Below are positions 9,495 through 18,838 of a stretch of 64,000 nucleotides of DNA, piece after piece. The DNA lies in assembly GCF_019890615.1 (NCBI RefSeq), contig NZ_JAINVZ010000013.1:142568-206567 (forward strand), given 5' to 3'. The notes beneath the pieces are model-generated. The model did no database searches and was not told the DNA's origin. It saw only the letters and a program-made list of their open reading frames with translations. The stretch is from Streptantibioticus parmotrematis (lineage in GTDB: Bacteria > Actinomycetota > Actinomycetes > Streptomycetales > Streptomycetaceae). The first letter of the stretch is position 1. Each line of letters opens with the position of its first letter. Both the position numbers and the translations under genes were made by a program.

Positions 9495-10685
9495 TCAGAG
9501 CCGGCTGACGGCGGTGGCGCTCAGCGCGCTGGAGAACACTTCAACGTGCCCGATACGGCCGGGAAACCAGTCCGCCGGCCGGCCGTCGTACTGGCCCCGA
9601 CCGATGACGAAGTCGCCTCCAGTGGCGTACGGCGTGGCAGCGACGGATTCACCCTCCAACCGTCCGTCGACGTACAACGAAAGACGCTCGGCGGCAAAGT
9701 CGTAGACGCCGACCAAGTGTGTCCAGTGGTTGAGAACGGGACGGCTGGTGGACAGCGCCCTGCTGCTGGCGGGGTCGGCGGAGTCGCTCGCTACCCTGGA
9801 GAACGCCCAGCGTTGGTCGACGACGGAATACTGCAGGTAGAACCCGCTGTTCATCGACCCGTCCTGGCTGACGGCAGTGGCGAACGCATACGTGCTGGAC
9901 AAGGACACCCAGGCGGAGACGGTAAAGCTGGAGCCTGGGCCGGTGGCGAGGTCGGGGCCAGAGGTGGTGACCGCGCTGTTCTTACCGTTGAAGGATCCGC
10001 CCATGTCGGCGGAGAACGCCACGCCGCAGGCCTGTCCGCTGTGACGTCCCGTGCTGTCCCCCGGGCCCCAGGCCGCGTTGAGTTGCCAGGAGCCGGTGGG
10101 GGCCGGACCGGCGTACGCGCTCGGGTTGTCATGGCCGACGGACGACAGGTGGTCAGTCGGCCGGGGATCGACCGCACGCGTCAAGTGGGTCGATGGCTGT
10201 GCGGACGACAGGGACGCGGAGGCAGTCGGTGACGGGGGCGTCGGCGACCCGTCGCCCGGTAACGCGCCGGCCGCCGCCCGAGACGCCGCCGCACCGGAGG
10301 CGGCTCGTGCGTGGTGGTCTAACCCGCCATTCGCAAACAGGAACGGAGCCGCGATGAGCGCCGAACCGATGATCGCCATCGTGGCCAGTAGCGGGGCTCG
10401 ACGAAGTGAAGGACGAGCCGTGGGCGGGGGCGGGATCACGGGCACGGGCACGGCGAGTGTGGGTGGATCGTCCTCAGCCGTGGGGTCCGGATCGGCCCCC
10501 GCCCTGCCCCTTTCAGCCCCTGGCGTCCGAACGGCGGTCCGGTCGTTGACCTCGGAGGCGGGTACGGCCGACGGCACGAGGGGCGCCCCGGCTGCGAACT
10601 GGACATCAGACATGGCGATGGCTTTGCGGATCACCGGTTCCACCGGCTCCGTGGGCTGCGGATCGTCCTCGTGCGAGGCTTTCAC
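9495..10685 (-). CDS. Membrane-anchored LamG/concanavalin-like domain protein
   Basis: 396 residues. An N-terminal proline- and acid-rich segment of about 95 residues precedes one transmembrane helix (about 97-119, ATMAIIGSALIAAPFLF). A Ser/Thr/Pro-rich linker follows, then a LamG-like jellyroll domain from about 200 to the end. The domain shows typical pieces such as FTVSAWVSL, HWTHLVGVYD and LSLYVDGRLEG. GTG 10685 has GGAGGA five bases upstream. It is probably exposed outside the membrane and may bind carbohydrate. No neighbour hints at a more exact role. Confidence 0.8.
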   Translation of the reverse strand: MKASHEDDPQPTEPVEPVIRKAIAMSDVQFAAGAPLVPSAVPASEVNDRTAVRTPGAERGRAGADPDPTAEDDPPTLAVPVPVIPPPPTARPSLRRAPLLATMAIIGSALIAAPFLFANGGLDHHARAASGAAASRAAAGALPGDGSPTPPSPTASASLSSAQPSTHLTRAVDPRPTDHLSSVGHDNPSAYAGPAPTGSWQLNAAWGPGDSTGRHSGQACGVAFSADMGGSFNGKNSAVTTSGPDLATGPGSSFTVSAWVSLSSTYAFATAVSQDGSMNSGFYLQYSVVDQRWAFSRVASDSADPASSRALSTSRPVLNHWTHLVGVYDFAAERLSLYVDGRLEGESVAATPYATGGDFVIGRGQYDGRPADWFPGRIGHVEVFSSALSATAVSRL

Positions 10686-10943
10686 GGGTGTCCTCCGTCG
10701 GTTCCGGTACGTCGTCGTGGCCCTGACGAGGTACGGGCCTCGGTGCGGTTGGGTTCAATGAGGGGGCCGGAAGAACCAGGCCGCCGCGGCATAGAACCGA
10801 GTGGCGATGCCGTCCGTATCTCTATGGGGGACGGTGGCTGCACGCCCCTCGCCCAGCCCTCAAGGACTGGCAGTGGCTGGCTTGTACAGGAGGCGAGATG
10901 AAGCTCATGGTCGGTCGTTGTGGCCCCGCACCCGATCATGGAT

Positions 10944-10970
10944 CTAGGCAGTTTCGCTTAGATCAGCTGG
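10944..10970 (+). repeat. IS left terminal inverted repeat
   Basis: Begins CTAGGCAGTTTCGCTTAGAT and ends in GATCAGCTGG. It pairs with 11821-11847 at 23 of 27 positions. Confidence 0.8.
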
Positions 10971-10984
10971 TCGTTGTTCCGGTT

Positions 10985-11828
10985 GTGCCGTTGACTGATG
11001 CGCAGTGGGCGCGGATCGAGCCGTTGCTCCCGGACCGGACACCGAGGCGGGGTGGCCGGTGGCGTAGCCATCGAGTGGTGATCGACGCGATCGCTTTCAA
11101 GTTTCAGAGCGGAACCCAGTGGGTTCACCTGCCCGAGAGGTACGGCAACTGGCGGGGCGTCTACAACCGGCGCGGATGTGGGCCGTCGACGGCACCTGGG
11201 AGCGGGTGTTCACCGCTCTGATGGCCCAGGCCGACGCCGACGAGGACCTCAACTGGGCCGTATCGGTGGACTCCACGATCGTGCGGGCGCACCAGCACGC
11301 GGCGGGAGCCCGCAAAAAGGGGCCCCGGCGGGCGAACCCGACGACCACGCCATCGGCCGGTCCCGCGGCGGACTGACCACGAAGATCCATCTTGCCGCCG
11401 ACGACCGCTGCCGGCCGCTGGCCTTCCATCTCACCGCTGGGCAGGCGGGGGACGCGCCCGCCTTCACGGACGTCATGGCCCGCCTGCGCGTCCCCCGACC
11501 GCGGGGTCGACCCCGCACCAGGCCGGACGTGGTCCTGGCCGACAAGGCCTATTCGTCCCGCGCGATCCGCGACCATCTGCGCAAGCGAGGCATCCGAGCG
11601 GTGATCCCCGTTCCGGCGGACCAACGCGGTCATCGACTGCGGCGCGGGAGCCGGGGCGGCAGGCCACCGGCCTTCGACCGCGAGACCTACAAGCAGCGCA
11701 ACACCGTCGAGCGGTGCATCAACCGCCTCAAGCAATGGCGAGGGATCGCCACCCGCTATGAGAAGACCGCCACCATCTACCTGGCCGGACTACACATTGC
11801 AGGGATCTTCCTGTGGTCAGCCAGCTGA
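10985..11828 (+). pseudogene. IS5-family transposase, frameshifted
   Basis: The protein runs through three frames: PLTDAQWARIEPLLPDR to NWRGVYNR; then RMWAVDGTWERVF to GARKKG; then APAGEPDDHAIGRSRGGLTTKIHLAAD to the end. The first DDE aspartate is in AVSVDSTIVRAHQH. The glutamate is in NTVERCINRLKQW. The change near 11175 looks like loss of one base. The change at CAAAAAGGGG (about 11312) is a -1 shift of the programmed kind used by some IS5-type elements. GTG 10985 is the likely start. The single-base loss should inactivate it. Confidence 0.8.
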
Positions 11829-11847
11829 TCCAAACGAAACCACCTAG
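11821..11847 (-). repeat. IS right terminal inverted repeat
   Basis: Reverse complement begins CTAGGTGGTTTCGTTTGGAT and ends in GATCAGCTGG; partner of 10944-10970. Confidence 0.8.
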
Positions 11848-12564
11848 CCTTCAGGCCCTCCCTGGCGTTGCTCCTCTGCGGTGTGAAAGGGGACCATAAC
11901 CGGCGCCGCCGTGTCGTCCAGGAGGGACGAGGGAGGGCGACGGAATGCGCTGTCCAGTATGTGGTGAACCTGCCTCACTGGCCGGGCGCCCCAACGCACT
12001 CGCCGTGGTGATTTCATTCAGCTGATAAGTGCTTCTCTTCGCGCAGCCATGAACGGAAACTCTGCCACCGGAAGGTATTTTTCCCCGACCATCTGCCATC
12101 GCGGTCGTGGAACAGTTCAAGTGGTCATGGCGTGACCTGAGGAAGTGTCACCAAGAAGCGTTGTGGCCATCGACGAGAGCGGCTGGCGGGTGCGACGGTC
12201 TTCCCCGAACGCGCGTAAGCGATCACTAGGTCGTTGATCGTCACTGCCTGGAGTCTGCGCAGGTGGGCTGAGTGAGCAAACGCATAGTGGGTGTCGTTTG
12301 AGCTCGCCAGCGAAGTCCGCGCCCCTGAACTCAAGTATGGCTGGCGATCGAGTCCGTGCTGCGGTCGACCTTTCGCAGCGAACTATGCCTCATGGCGGTC
12401 CATAAGTCAGCCCGTCAACTCACCTCGATTGCATCGAATTTGGGCTTGACCGCAGCGATCGGGATCGACAAAATTGCGTGCCGCGGTGCTGCTCGCTCAG
12501 TGCTGGCCGACCAGATGAGCAGAGTGAGTATTTGATAATGCCAACCAACGGCTAAGGGGCAGGC
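11848..12564. other. Intergenic region, no supported gene
   Basis: About 720 bases between the IS and the ammonia-lyase gene. Only short frames are present, none with a recognisable domain. The promoter of the aromatic block presumably lies in its right part. Confidence 0.5.
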
Positions 12565-14061
12565 ATGTCTTCCTTGCTCAGCAGTCTGAGTCTTGACGCG
12601 ACGCTCACGATGGAGATGCTCGAGCGCGCCGCTCAGCCCATCGAAGTGCTGATACCCGATGCCATGATGGCGCAGGTGGAGCGTGGCCACGCGTTCGTCC
12701 AGAAGATTCTGGCCGAGGGCGGCCAGCCGGTGTATGGGGCCACGACCGGGTTCGGGCCGCTGGTGGACTTTCACGGCCGGACGGCCCAGGAAGACCAGTG
12801 CGACAACGCCTTGCAGCATCTCACCGCCGGCCAGGGCCCCGACCTGCCGCTGCCCGTCGTACGGGCGGCCATGTTGATCCGTCTTCGGTCCCTCTCATGC
12901 GGTCTGTCCGGCATCTCGCCCGCCGCCATCGAGGCGTTGCGTGCGGCCCTGGCAACCGCCTTCACTCCGGCAGTACCGACGCTGGGATCGGTGGGTGCCA
13001 GCGGTGACTTGGTGCCGTTGGCCTATGTGGCGCAGAGCCTGCGCGGGGTTGGCGACGCCTATGTGGGTGGCGAGCGAATGCCCGCGGCCCGGGCGCTGGC
13101 CGCGGTCGGGCTGAGCTCTCTTGTCTTCACCGGCCGGGACGCGCTCTCCCTGGTCAACGGCACATCGGTGACCAGTGCCGCCGGCGGCCTGGCGGTGGCG
13201 TCGCTGCAGCGTTCACATGAAGTCGCCATCGCTCTGAGCGCTTTGCTCACCGACCTGCTCGGCGCGGCGCCGGCGTTCCTGCTCCCGCCGCTGCTGGCAG
13301 CCTATGGGCATCCGGCAGTCCGACAGGTCGGGCAGGGGCTGACAAGTTGGCTCGAGGGCAGCGTTCCGTCGGGTACCCGCTCGCTGCAGGAGCCGTACAG
13401 TGTGCGGTGCGTCCCGCAGCTGCTGGGGGCCGCGCGTTCCGCGGTGGACTGGGCCGGCCAGGTGGTGCAGTACGACCTCGAAGGCGTCAGCGACAACCCG
13501 CTGTTCTTCGCCGACGAGGACTTGGTCGCCCATGGTGGCAACTTCTTCGGCCAGCCGACCGCGTTCGCCGCCGACCTGCTCTCGATGGTCGCCACGCAGC
13601 TCGGCAACCTGGCCGAGCGGCAGCTGGACCTACTGGTGGACCCGCACCGCAACGCTGGCCTGCCACCCATGCTCACCCCTCTGGCGGGTGAGCACCACGG
13701 GGTCCAGGGCGTCCAGCTCGCCGCCACCGCGACGGTCGTCTCGATGCGCCGCCATTGCGTCCCCGCGAGCACGCAGAGCGTGCCGACGAACCTGCACAAC
13801 CAAGACGTGATCCCGTTCGGCACGCAGGCCGCCTTGACAGCGCTGCACCAGGCGAAGTCGCTGCGGATACTGCATGGCAGCCTAGCCGTCGCTCTGCGGC
13901 AGGCGGCGTACTTGAAACCCGGTGGGGCATCGGCTCCTCGGTGTGCCGAACTTGTCGCCGCACTGGCTGACCTGGTCACGCCGATCGCTGAGGATCGCCC
14001 TCTGGACGCCGATGTTCGCGCCGCCGCCGATGTCCTGGACCGGGTCGTGCGAGAGGCCTGA
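12565..14061 (+). CDS. MIO-type aromatic amino acid ammonia-lyase, tyrosine-type
   Basis: 498 residues of the HAL/PAL/TAL family. The MIO prosthetic group forms from Ala145-Ser146-Gly147 in GSVGASGDLVPLA. Other active-site residues seen are Tyr57 (YGATTGFG), Asn198 (LVNGTS), Gln275...Tyr278 and Arg281 (QEPYSVR), and the SDNPLF motif. The specificity pair aligns as His85-Leu86 (ALQHLTAG), as in Rhodobacter tyrosine ammonia-lyase, so a 4-hydroxyphenyl substrate is expected. The product would be p-coumarate or a substituted hydroxycinnamate. An aminomutase giving a beta-amino acid is possible, since the two activities share these motifs. ATG 12565 follows AAGGGGCAGG. The hydroxylase-methyltransferase starts two bases after its stop. 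Confidence 0.88.
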   Translation: MSSLLSSLSLDATLTMEMLERAAQPIEVLIPDAMMAQVERGHAFVQKILAEGGQPVYGATTGFGPLVDFHGRTAQEDQCDNALQHLTAGQGPDLPLPVVRAAMLIRLRSLSCGLSGISPAAIEALRAALATAFTPAVPTLGSVGASGDLVPLAYVAQSLRGVGDAYVGGERMPAARALAAVGLSSLVFTGRDALSLVNGTSVTSAAGGLAVASLQRSHEVAIALSALLTDLLGAAPAFLLPPLLAAYGHPAVRQVGQGLTSWLEGSVPSGTRSLQEPYSVRCVPQLLGAARSAVDWAGQVVQYDLEGVSDNPLFFADEDLVAHGGNFFGQPTAFAADLLSMVATQLGNLAERQLDLLVDPHRNAGLPPMLTPLAGEHHGVQGVQLAATATVVSMRRHCVPASTQSVPTNLHNQDVIPFGTQAALTALHQAKSLRILHGSLAVALRQAAYLKPGGASAPRCAELVAALADLVTPIAEDRPLDADVRAAADVLDRVVREA

Positions 14062-14062
14062 C

Positions 14063-15589
14063 GTGACGGAAACGACCACGCGAAGATCCGGACCGTCCGC
14101 CATCGGTTCAGGGGGCGATCTGGCCGTACTGCGGCTGCCCATGCCGGAGGAACCGTTGGCTGAGTGTGATGGATTCGCCTGCCGACATTCGGGGGACAGG
14201 GCGGGAGCCCGTGCCTCAGCGCCCGAACCTGGTACCACGACGGCCGAGGGGCACGCTTGGTACCGCTGGCTGCTCGGTCACCATGTGTCGTTCGGGGTGT
14301 GGCGCCTGATCTGCGGGTCACTGTCCGGCGCGCTGGCGGGAGCCGACCTCGCTGCGGAGCTGTTCGACGTGTACTCCGCGCTTCTGCTCTACTCGGGGTC
14401 CTGCACGTCTCAGGTGTACGCGGATGCGATCCGGCCGCGCATGATGTCGTGCCACTCTGCCTTCAGCGGTACCTGGTCGCGGGACTACGAACTGGTTCGG
14501 ACGTTGCTCGGTCCGCCCTTGTCGCGCAACCGTGGCACGCGGCTCGCCGTCGCCGTCCAGTTCAACAGGCTGGTGCACATGTCGGTCGCCAAGCGGCTTG
14601 TGCCCACTGGCAATTCGCTTCTGCGTGACTCGGGAAAGGCCGGCGTCCCCCCGACCGACGACGAGCGCGCTCTCTTCGACTTGTTCTTCAGCACACGTCG
14701 GGTCAGCACCTGCTCCGTCGACTTCCGCACGCAGATGATCGAGCGCACTGATCTGATCCTCTCCGACCTGGCCGCACAACCGGTCACCACTCGACACGGG
14801 CGAGCCGACCTCGACCGGTTCCAGATGGGCCTGCGCGGCAAGTTCGAACGCCTTGTCAGCATCACCCGGCAACTAACCCACGAGGAAGGGCTGTGCGGTA
14901 TGACCGAGCAAGAGCAGGCGGTATTCACGGCGGACGCGATGAAAGCCGTGCCGGTCTCCCCCGAACTCATCGACTACGTCCAGCAGCAGGCCGGGCCGCT
15001 GTCGCCGACGCAGCGCTGGTTGATCGATCGGACGCGTGCGTTGGGCCAAGCGTTCGAGATGCAGATTCCCCCGGAGCAGGGCCAGTTTCTCACCCTGCTG
15101 GCCCGGTCGATCGGGGCCAGCAGGATCGTCGAAGTCGGCACCTTCACTGGCTACTCGACGCTCGCGTTGGCAGCTGGGCTCGGCCCGGAGGGGCAGGTGC
15201 TGACCTGCGACCTGTCCGACGAGTGGACCGCGGTCGCGCAGGAGGCATGGAGAGAGGCGGGGGTGGCCGACCGGATAGAGCTGAAGCTGGGGCGGGCTGC
15301 GGACACCTTGCGCGCACTGCCGACGGAACCGACCATTGACTTGGCCTTCATTGACGCGGACAAGGTCGGCTACGTCGAATACTGGGAGCTGCTGGTGCCC
15401 CGGATCCGGCCAGGCGGGCTATTGCTCGTCGACAACGTTCTTTACTACGGCGACGCTGTCTCCCCGGACGCCGTGGGCAACGCCCGGGCAATCCGGGAGT
15501 TTAATGCACATGTCCTGGCGGACGACCGGGTTGAATCGGTGCTGCTGACCATCGCCGACGGTCTCACCGTCGCCCGCAAGAAGTTCTGA
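14063..15589 (+). CDS. Fused L-tyrosine 3-hydroxylase (LmbB2-like) and catechol O-methyltransferase
   Basis: 508 residues in two parts. Residues about 60-275 (GHAWYRWLLGHHVSFGVWRL; YSALLLYSGSCTSQVYADAI) resemble the heme tyrosine 3-hydroxylases of the LmbB2/Orf13 group that make L-DOPA. Residues 280-508 are a class I SAM O-methyltransferase of the catechol/caffeoyl-CoA type (IVEVGTFTGYSTLALA, FIDADKVGYVEYWE, LLVDNVLYYGD). GTG 14063 has GAGAGG upstream. At the joint, ATG 14900 is preceded by GAGGAAGG at about 14882, so a former gene boundary or internal start is visible. Expected chemistry is tyrosine to DOPA to a methoxytyrosine. The N-terminal assignment rests on recalled similarity. Confidence 0.75.
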   Translation: MTETTTRRSGPSAIGSGGDLAVLRLPMPEEPLAECDGFACRHSGDRAGARASAPEPGTTTAEGHAWYRWLLGHHVSFGVWRLICGSLSGALAGADLAAELFDVYSALLLYSGSCTSQVYADAIRPRMMSCHSAFSGTWSRDYELVRTLLGPPLSRNRGTRLAVAVQFNRLVHMSVAKRLVPTGNSLLRDSGKAGVPPTDDERALFDLFFSTRRVSTCSVDFRTQMIERTDLILSDLAAQPVTTRHGRADLDRFQMGLRGKFERLVSITRQLTHEEGLCGMTEQEQAVFTADAMKAVPVSPELIDYVQQQAGPLSPTQRWLIDRTRALGQAFEMQIPPEQGQFLTLLARSIGASRIVEVGTFTGYSTLALAAGLGPEGQVLTCDLSDEWTAVAQEAWREAGVADRIELKLGRAADTLRALPTEPTIDLAFIDADKVGYVEYWELLVPRIRPGGLLLVDNVLYYGDAVSPDAVGNARAIREFNAHVLADDRVESVLLTIADGLTVARKKF

Positions 15590-15594
15590 CCGGC

Positions 15595-17634
15595 ATGACC
15601 TCCCAGCCGCCCCGTGCGGCAGCCGAACCGGACGTGAGGGTTTTCCGCCCGTCGTTCGACGACCCGGGCGACATGGGGTTGTCCGAGTACGTACTCGGAC
15701 GAGCGTCCGCCGGGGGAGACCGGCTCGCCGTCGTGGATCGGTCCCGCGGCGGCCGCCCACGCGAATGGACTTACCAGGCACTGAAGTCGGCTGTGCACGG
15801 CCTGGCCGGACACCTGAGGGACATCGGGTTGCGTCAGGACGACGTTGTGGCCGTCCTGACCGAAACCAGTTCGGAGTTCGTGATCGCCTACTACGGCGTG
15901 CTGGCAGCCGGTGGGGTCGTACTGTGCCTTGACCCCCGGGGTACCGAAACCGGTTGGAAGGCGGAACTGGCCTTGTGCCGTGCACAAGTGCTCGTGGTGG
16001 AGACCGCGCTCTGGCCCTGTCCGCCCCGCTCGCCCAAAGGCGACGTCCACATAGGCCAGTGCGGGAAGGAGGTACCGACCTGGTCGGAGGTGATCGCGCC
16101 GCGGGACGCGGCCGGGTACGCCCCGGGGGGCCACCGCCGCGCAGTGCTGATGTCCTCGAGCGGCACCCAGGGACTGCCGAAGAAGGTCGTTCTGACCCAT
16201 CGCAACCTGACGGCCGGACTGGCGCAGATCGCGAGTGTCCACCGCGTCGGCGACGGAGAAGCGGTGACGTGCGTCGGACCGCTGCGGCACATATACGGCA
16301 TGCAGATGGCCATGAACCCGGTTCTTCGGGCCGGCGGCACCCTCGTCATCACCGCGGCGCGTTTCCATCTCACCGAGCTGCTCGATGCCATCCGCGAGCA
16401 TCATGTGGCCGTTGCCTACCTGGTGCCCAGCGTCATCGTCGAACTCGCCGACCTGCCCTCGCTCCCGGACCTGCCGGGACTCCGCTTGATCGTGTCGGGG
16501 GGCGGCCCGTTGGCAGCGTCGGCGGCGACCGAATGCAGTCGGCGCACGCGGACCCCCATGGTGCAAGGATTCGGCATGACCGAGGCAGGGTGTGTGTCCT
16601 TCACCCCAGACAGCCAACCGGGGCCTGTGGGATCCATCGGGGTTGTACTACCGGGGACGGAAGCGCGCTTCGCGGATCCGGGGACCGGTGAACCTCTCGC
16701 ACCCGGCCAGGCCGGAGAGCTGTGGGTCCGGGGTCCGCAGATCACCCCCGGCTACCTAGAGGACCCTGGCCCTTCCGCGTGGGATCGCGACGGCTGGTTC
16801 CGTACGGGAGACCTCGCAATCCAAGACTCCCGCGGATACCTGCGGATCGTGGGCAGAGTCAAGTCGCTGATCAAGTACAAGGGGCACCAAGTGGCCCCTG
16901 CTGAGCTCGAGGCGCTCCTGCTGGCCCATCCCGCCGTGGTGGACGCGATGGTGATCGGCGAACCCGACAGCGCTGTTGGCGAACTGCCCAAGGCGTTCGT
17001 CGTGGCCTCTCGGGACGTTTCACTCCGTGAGATCGCCGCATACGTCGCCGCCAGAGTCGCTGCGCACAAACGGATCCGGCGTATTGAGCGGGTCCGCGAG
17101 ATCCCACGCTCAGCCATGGGCAAGCCGGCTCGTCCCGCGCCGCTTCGGGTGATCGTCACTGCTGGTTCGACAGGTCCTTGGCGGCACGTCGCCGCCGAGC
17201 TGGTTGGAGCGGGCGCATACGTGCTGATCACCGGAGAGGAGGAGATCAGCCTGGCTGAGGTCACCGGGCAGCTGCGCGGCGCACCGGGCTTGATCGCCTC
17301 GACCGTGGTCGACACCGGCAGCGCGGGGTCATGGGCGGATACCGCTTACGCGACGTTCGGCGGCATCGATGTCTTCATCGATACCGCGCACACAGGACTC
17401 CTCCGCGCGATGGCGTCGAGAATGGCCGCAGCGGGCTGGGGCCGCCTCATCACACCAGATACCGAAACGGCCGCTGACGTGGCCCGAGAACTCACCGGCA
17501 CCGACGTGAGCGTGGTCGCCTACCACCCGGGACACCTACCCAGCCGACCCGCGGCTCTCATGGCCCTCGCCACTGGTGCCGTGGACCACCTCTCCGGTTC
17601 GTGTTCCACCGCGGAAGATCTGGAGTGCCCATGA
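15595..17634 (+). CDS. Aryl/acyl-CoA ligase with degenerate C-terminal Rossmann (SDR-like) extension
   Basis: 679 residues. The first ~520 are an ANL-family adenylating ligase: phosphate loop SSSGTQGLPKKVVLTHRNL, GFGMTEAG, GWFRTGDLA and the C-terminal lysine motif SAMGKPAR. Such enzymes activate coumarate-type acids as CoA esters. The last ~150 residues look like a short-chain dehydrogenase (GGIDVFIDTAHTG, GWGRLIT, VSVVAYHPG). However, the TGxxxGxG loop is degraded to AGSTGPW and no YxxxK pair is seen, so it is probably not a working dehydrogenase. The start lies five bases after the methyltransferase stop, and the P450 ATG overlaps the stop. A hydroxy/methoxycinnamate substrate is inferred. 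Confidence 0.8.
   Translation: MTSQPPRAAAEPDVRVFRPSFDDPGDMGLSEYVLGRASAGGDRLAVVDRSRGGRPREWTYQALKSAVHGLAGHLRDIGLRQDDVVAVLTETSSEFVIAYYGVLAAGGVVLCLDPRGTETGWKAELALCRAQVLVVETALWPCPPRSPKGDVHIGQCGKEVPTWSEVIAPRDAAGYAPGGHRRAVLMSSSGTQGLPKKVVLTHRNLTAGLAQIASVHRVGDGEAVTCVGPLRHIYGMQMAMNPVLRAGGTLVITAARFHLTELLDAIREHHVAVAYLVPSVIVELADLPSLPDLPGLRLIVSGGGPLAASAATECSRRTRTPMVQGFGMTEAGCVSFTPDSQPGPVGSIGVVLPGTEARFADPGTGEPLAPGQAGELWVRGPQITPGYLEDPGPSAWDRDGWFRTGDLAIQDSRGYLRIVGRVKSLIKYKGHQVAPAELEALLLAHPAVVDAMVIGEPDSAVGELPKAFVVASRDVSLREIAAYVAARVAAHKRIRRIERVREIPRSAMGKPARPAPLRVIVTAGSTGPWRHVAAELVGAGAYVLITGEEEISLAEVTGQLRGAPGLIASTVVDTGSAGSWADTAYATFGGIDVFIDTAHTGLLRAMASRMAAAGWGRLITPDTETAADVARELTGTDVSVVAYHPGHLPSRPAALMALATGAVDHLSGSCSTAEDLECP
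15681..15700. repeat. Perfect 20-bp palindrome inside the CoA ligase gene
   Basis: GTCCGAGTACGTACTCGGAC is fully self-complementary and lies about 85 bases into the ligase coding sequence. It could be an operator, a cruciform or chance. Confidence 0.5.
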
Positions 17635-18807
17635 CCGACGCAACATTGGACTACCCGTTCAATGATCCACGCACCCTGACCGTCTCGGGGAAGTACGACC
17701 AGCTTCGCGGCTCCCGGCAGCTGCCGAAGGTCCGGCTTCCGTTCGGCGAACCCGCCTGGCTGATCACCGAGTACGCACAGGCCCGGTTCGTCCTGGGAGA
17801 TTCTCGCTTCAGCCGGGCCGCCGCGAGAGGCCGGGACATCCCGCGGCAGTCTGACTCGCCGAATGAAGCGGGTCTGCTGGCGATCGATCCGCCTGATCAC
17901 AGCCGGCTGCGCTCCCTGATCGCCAAGGCGTTTACCGTAGGGGCGGGTTGAAGGGCTTAGGCCGCGGATCCGCGCGCTCGCCGAGGAGCTCATCAACGCG
18001 ATGAAGGGCGCTGGCCCCCCAGCGGATCTGGTCGAAGATTTCGCGCTGCCACTCACCTTGGGTGTTATATCCGATCTCCTGGGAGTTCCGGAGGAAGACC
18101 GCGGGCGGTTTCGTGTCTGGAGCGGCTCGCACCTGTCGACCAGTGTGCTGTCCGCCACGGAGACGACCGCGCAGTCCCGAGCGCTGCACGCCTACATCAC
18201 GGGTCTGACGGACCGGCGGCGTGCGGATCCGGCTGACGACCTGTTGAGCGACCTCATAGAGGCCAGGACCAGGATGACCGACTGTCCGGAGACGAACTTG
18301 TGCAGGTGGTGATCACGCTCCTGTTCGCCGGCTACGAAGCCACCTCCACGCAGATTCCCAGCTTCACGCGCTTTCTTCTGGAGCGGCGCGGGTGGTGGGC
18401 TGAGCTGGTCACTCATCCAGAGAAGATCCCGGTCGCGGTGGAGAAACTACTCAGGTTCGTGCCCTTGATGGCTGGCGCCGGAACGATGCCGCGTTACGCG
18501 CTGCACGGCGGTAGGCGAGACTGTCATCGCCGAGGGCGAGCCGGTGATCGTGTCGCTGGGCGCGTGCAACAGGGACACCGGGGTCTTCGAGAACCCCGGT
18601 GAGTTCTGCATCGACCGACGGCCCAAGTGCCATTTGGCCTTCGGGCACGGCCCGCATCACTGCGTGGGGATGTCGCTGGCCCGCGTCGAACTGCAGGAGT
18701 CGATTGGTGCCCTCCTGCGTGCGCTCCCTGGCCTCCGGTCGGCCGGGGAAGTCAAGTGGAAGGACCAGGTGATGCGCGGCTTCCGCACGATGCCGGTTCG
18801 CTGGTGA
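17631..18807 (+). pseudogene. Cytochrome P450, at least three frameshifts
   Basis: A complete-length P450 can be followed only by changing frame three times. MTDATLDYPFNDP to AIDPPDHSRLRSLIAKAFTV breaks at about 17940. LINAMKGAG to DLIEAR breaks at about 18275. The I-helix region LLFAGYEATS to MPRYAL breaks at about 18510. It then continues as EPVIVSLGACNRD to the heme loop FGHGPHHCVGMSLARVE. Everything else fits a class I bacterial P450, so decay is recent or the reads are faulty. ATG 17631 overlaps the ligase stop. It would act on the ligase product or a downstream intermediate. Confidence 0.8.
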
Positions 18808-18838
18808 ACCGCCGGTCCTTGAGTACAGAGAGGTCGAT

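Larger units (their letters stand above)
10944..11847 (+). mobile_element. IS5-family insertion sequence with ends
   Basis: About 0.9 kb. The left end (10944-10970) and right end (11821-11847) match as imperfect inverted repeats at 23 of 27 positions. Both begin or end with CTAG, which fits the YTAR target duplication of IS5-type elements; the mobile unit would then be about 10948-11843. It holds one broken transposase gene. Confidence 0.8.
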
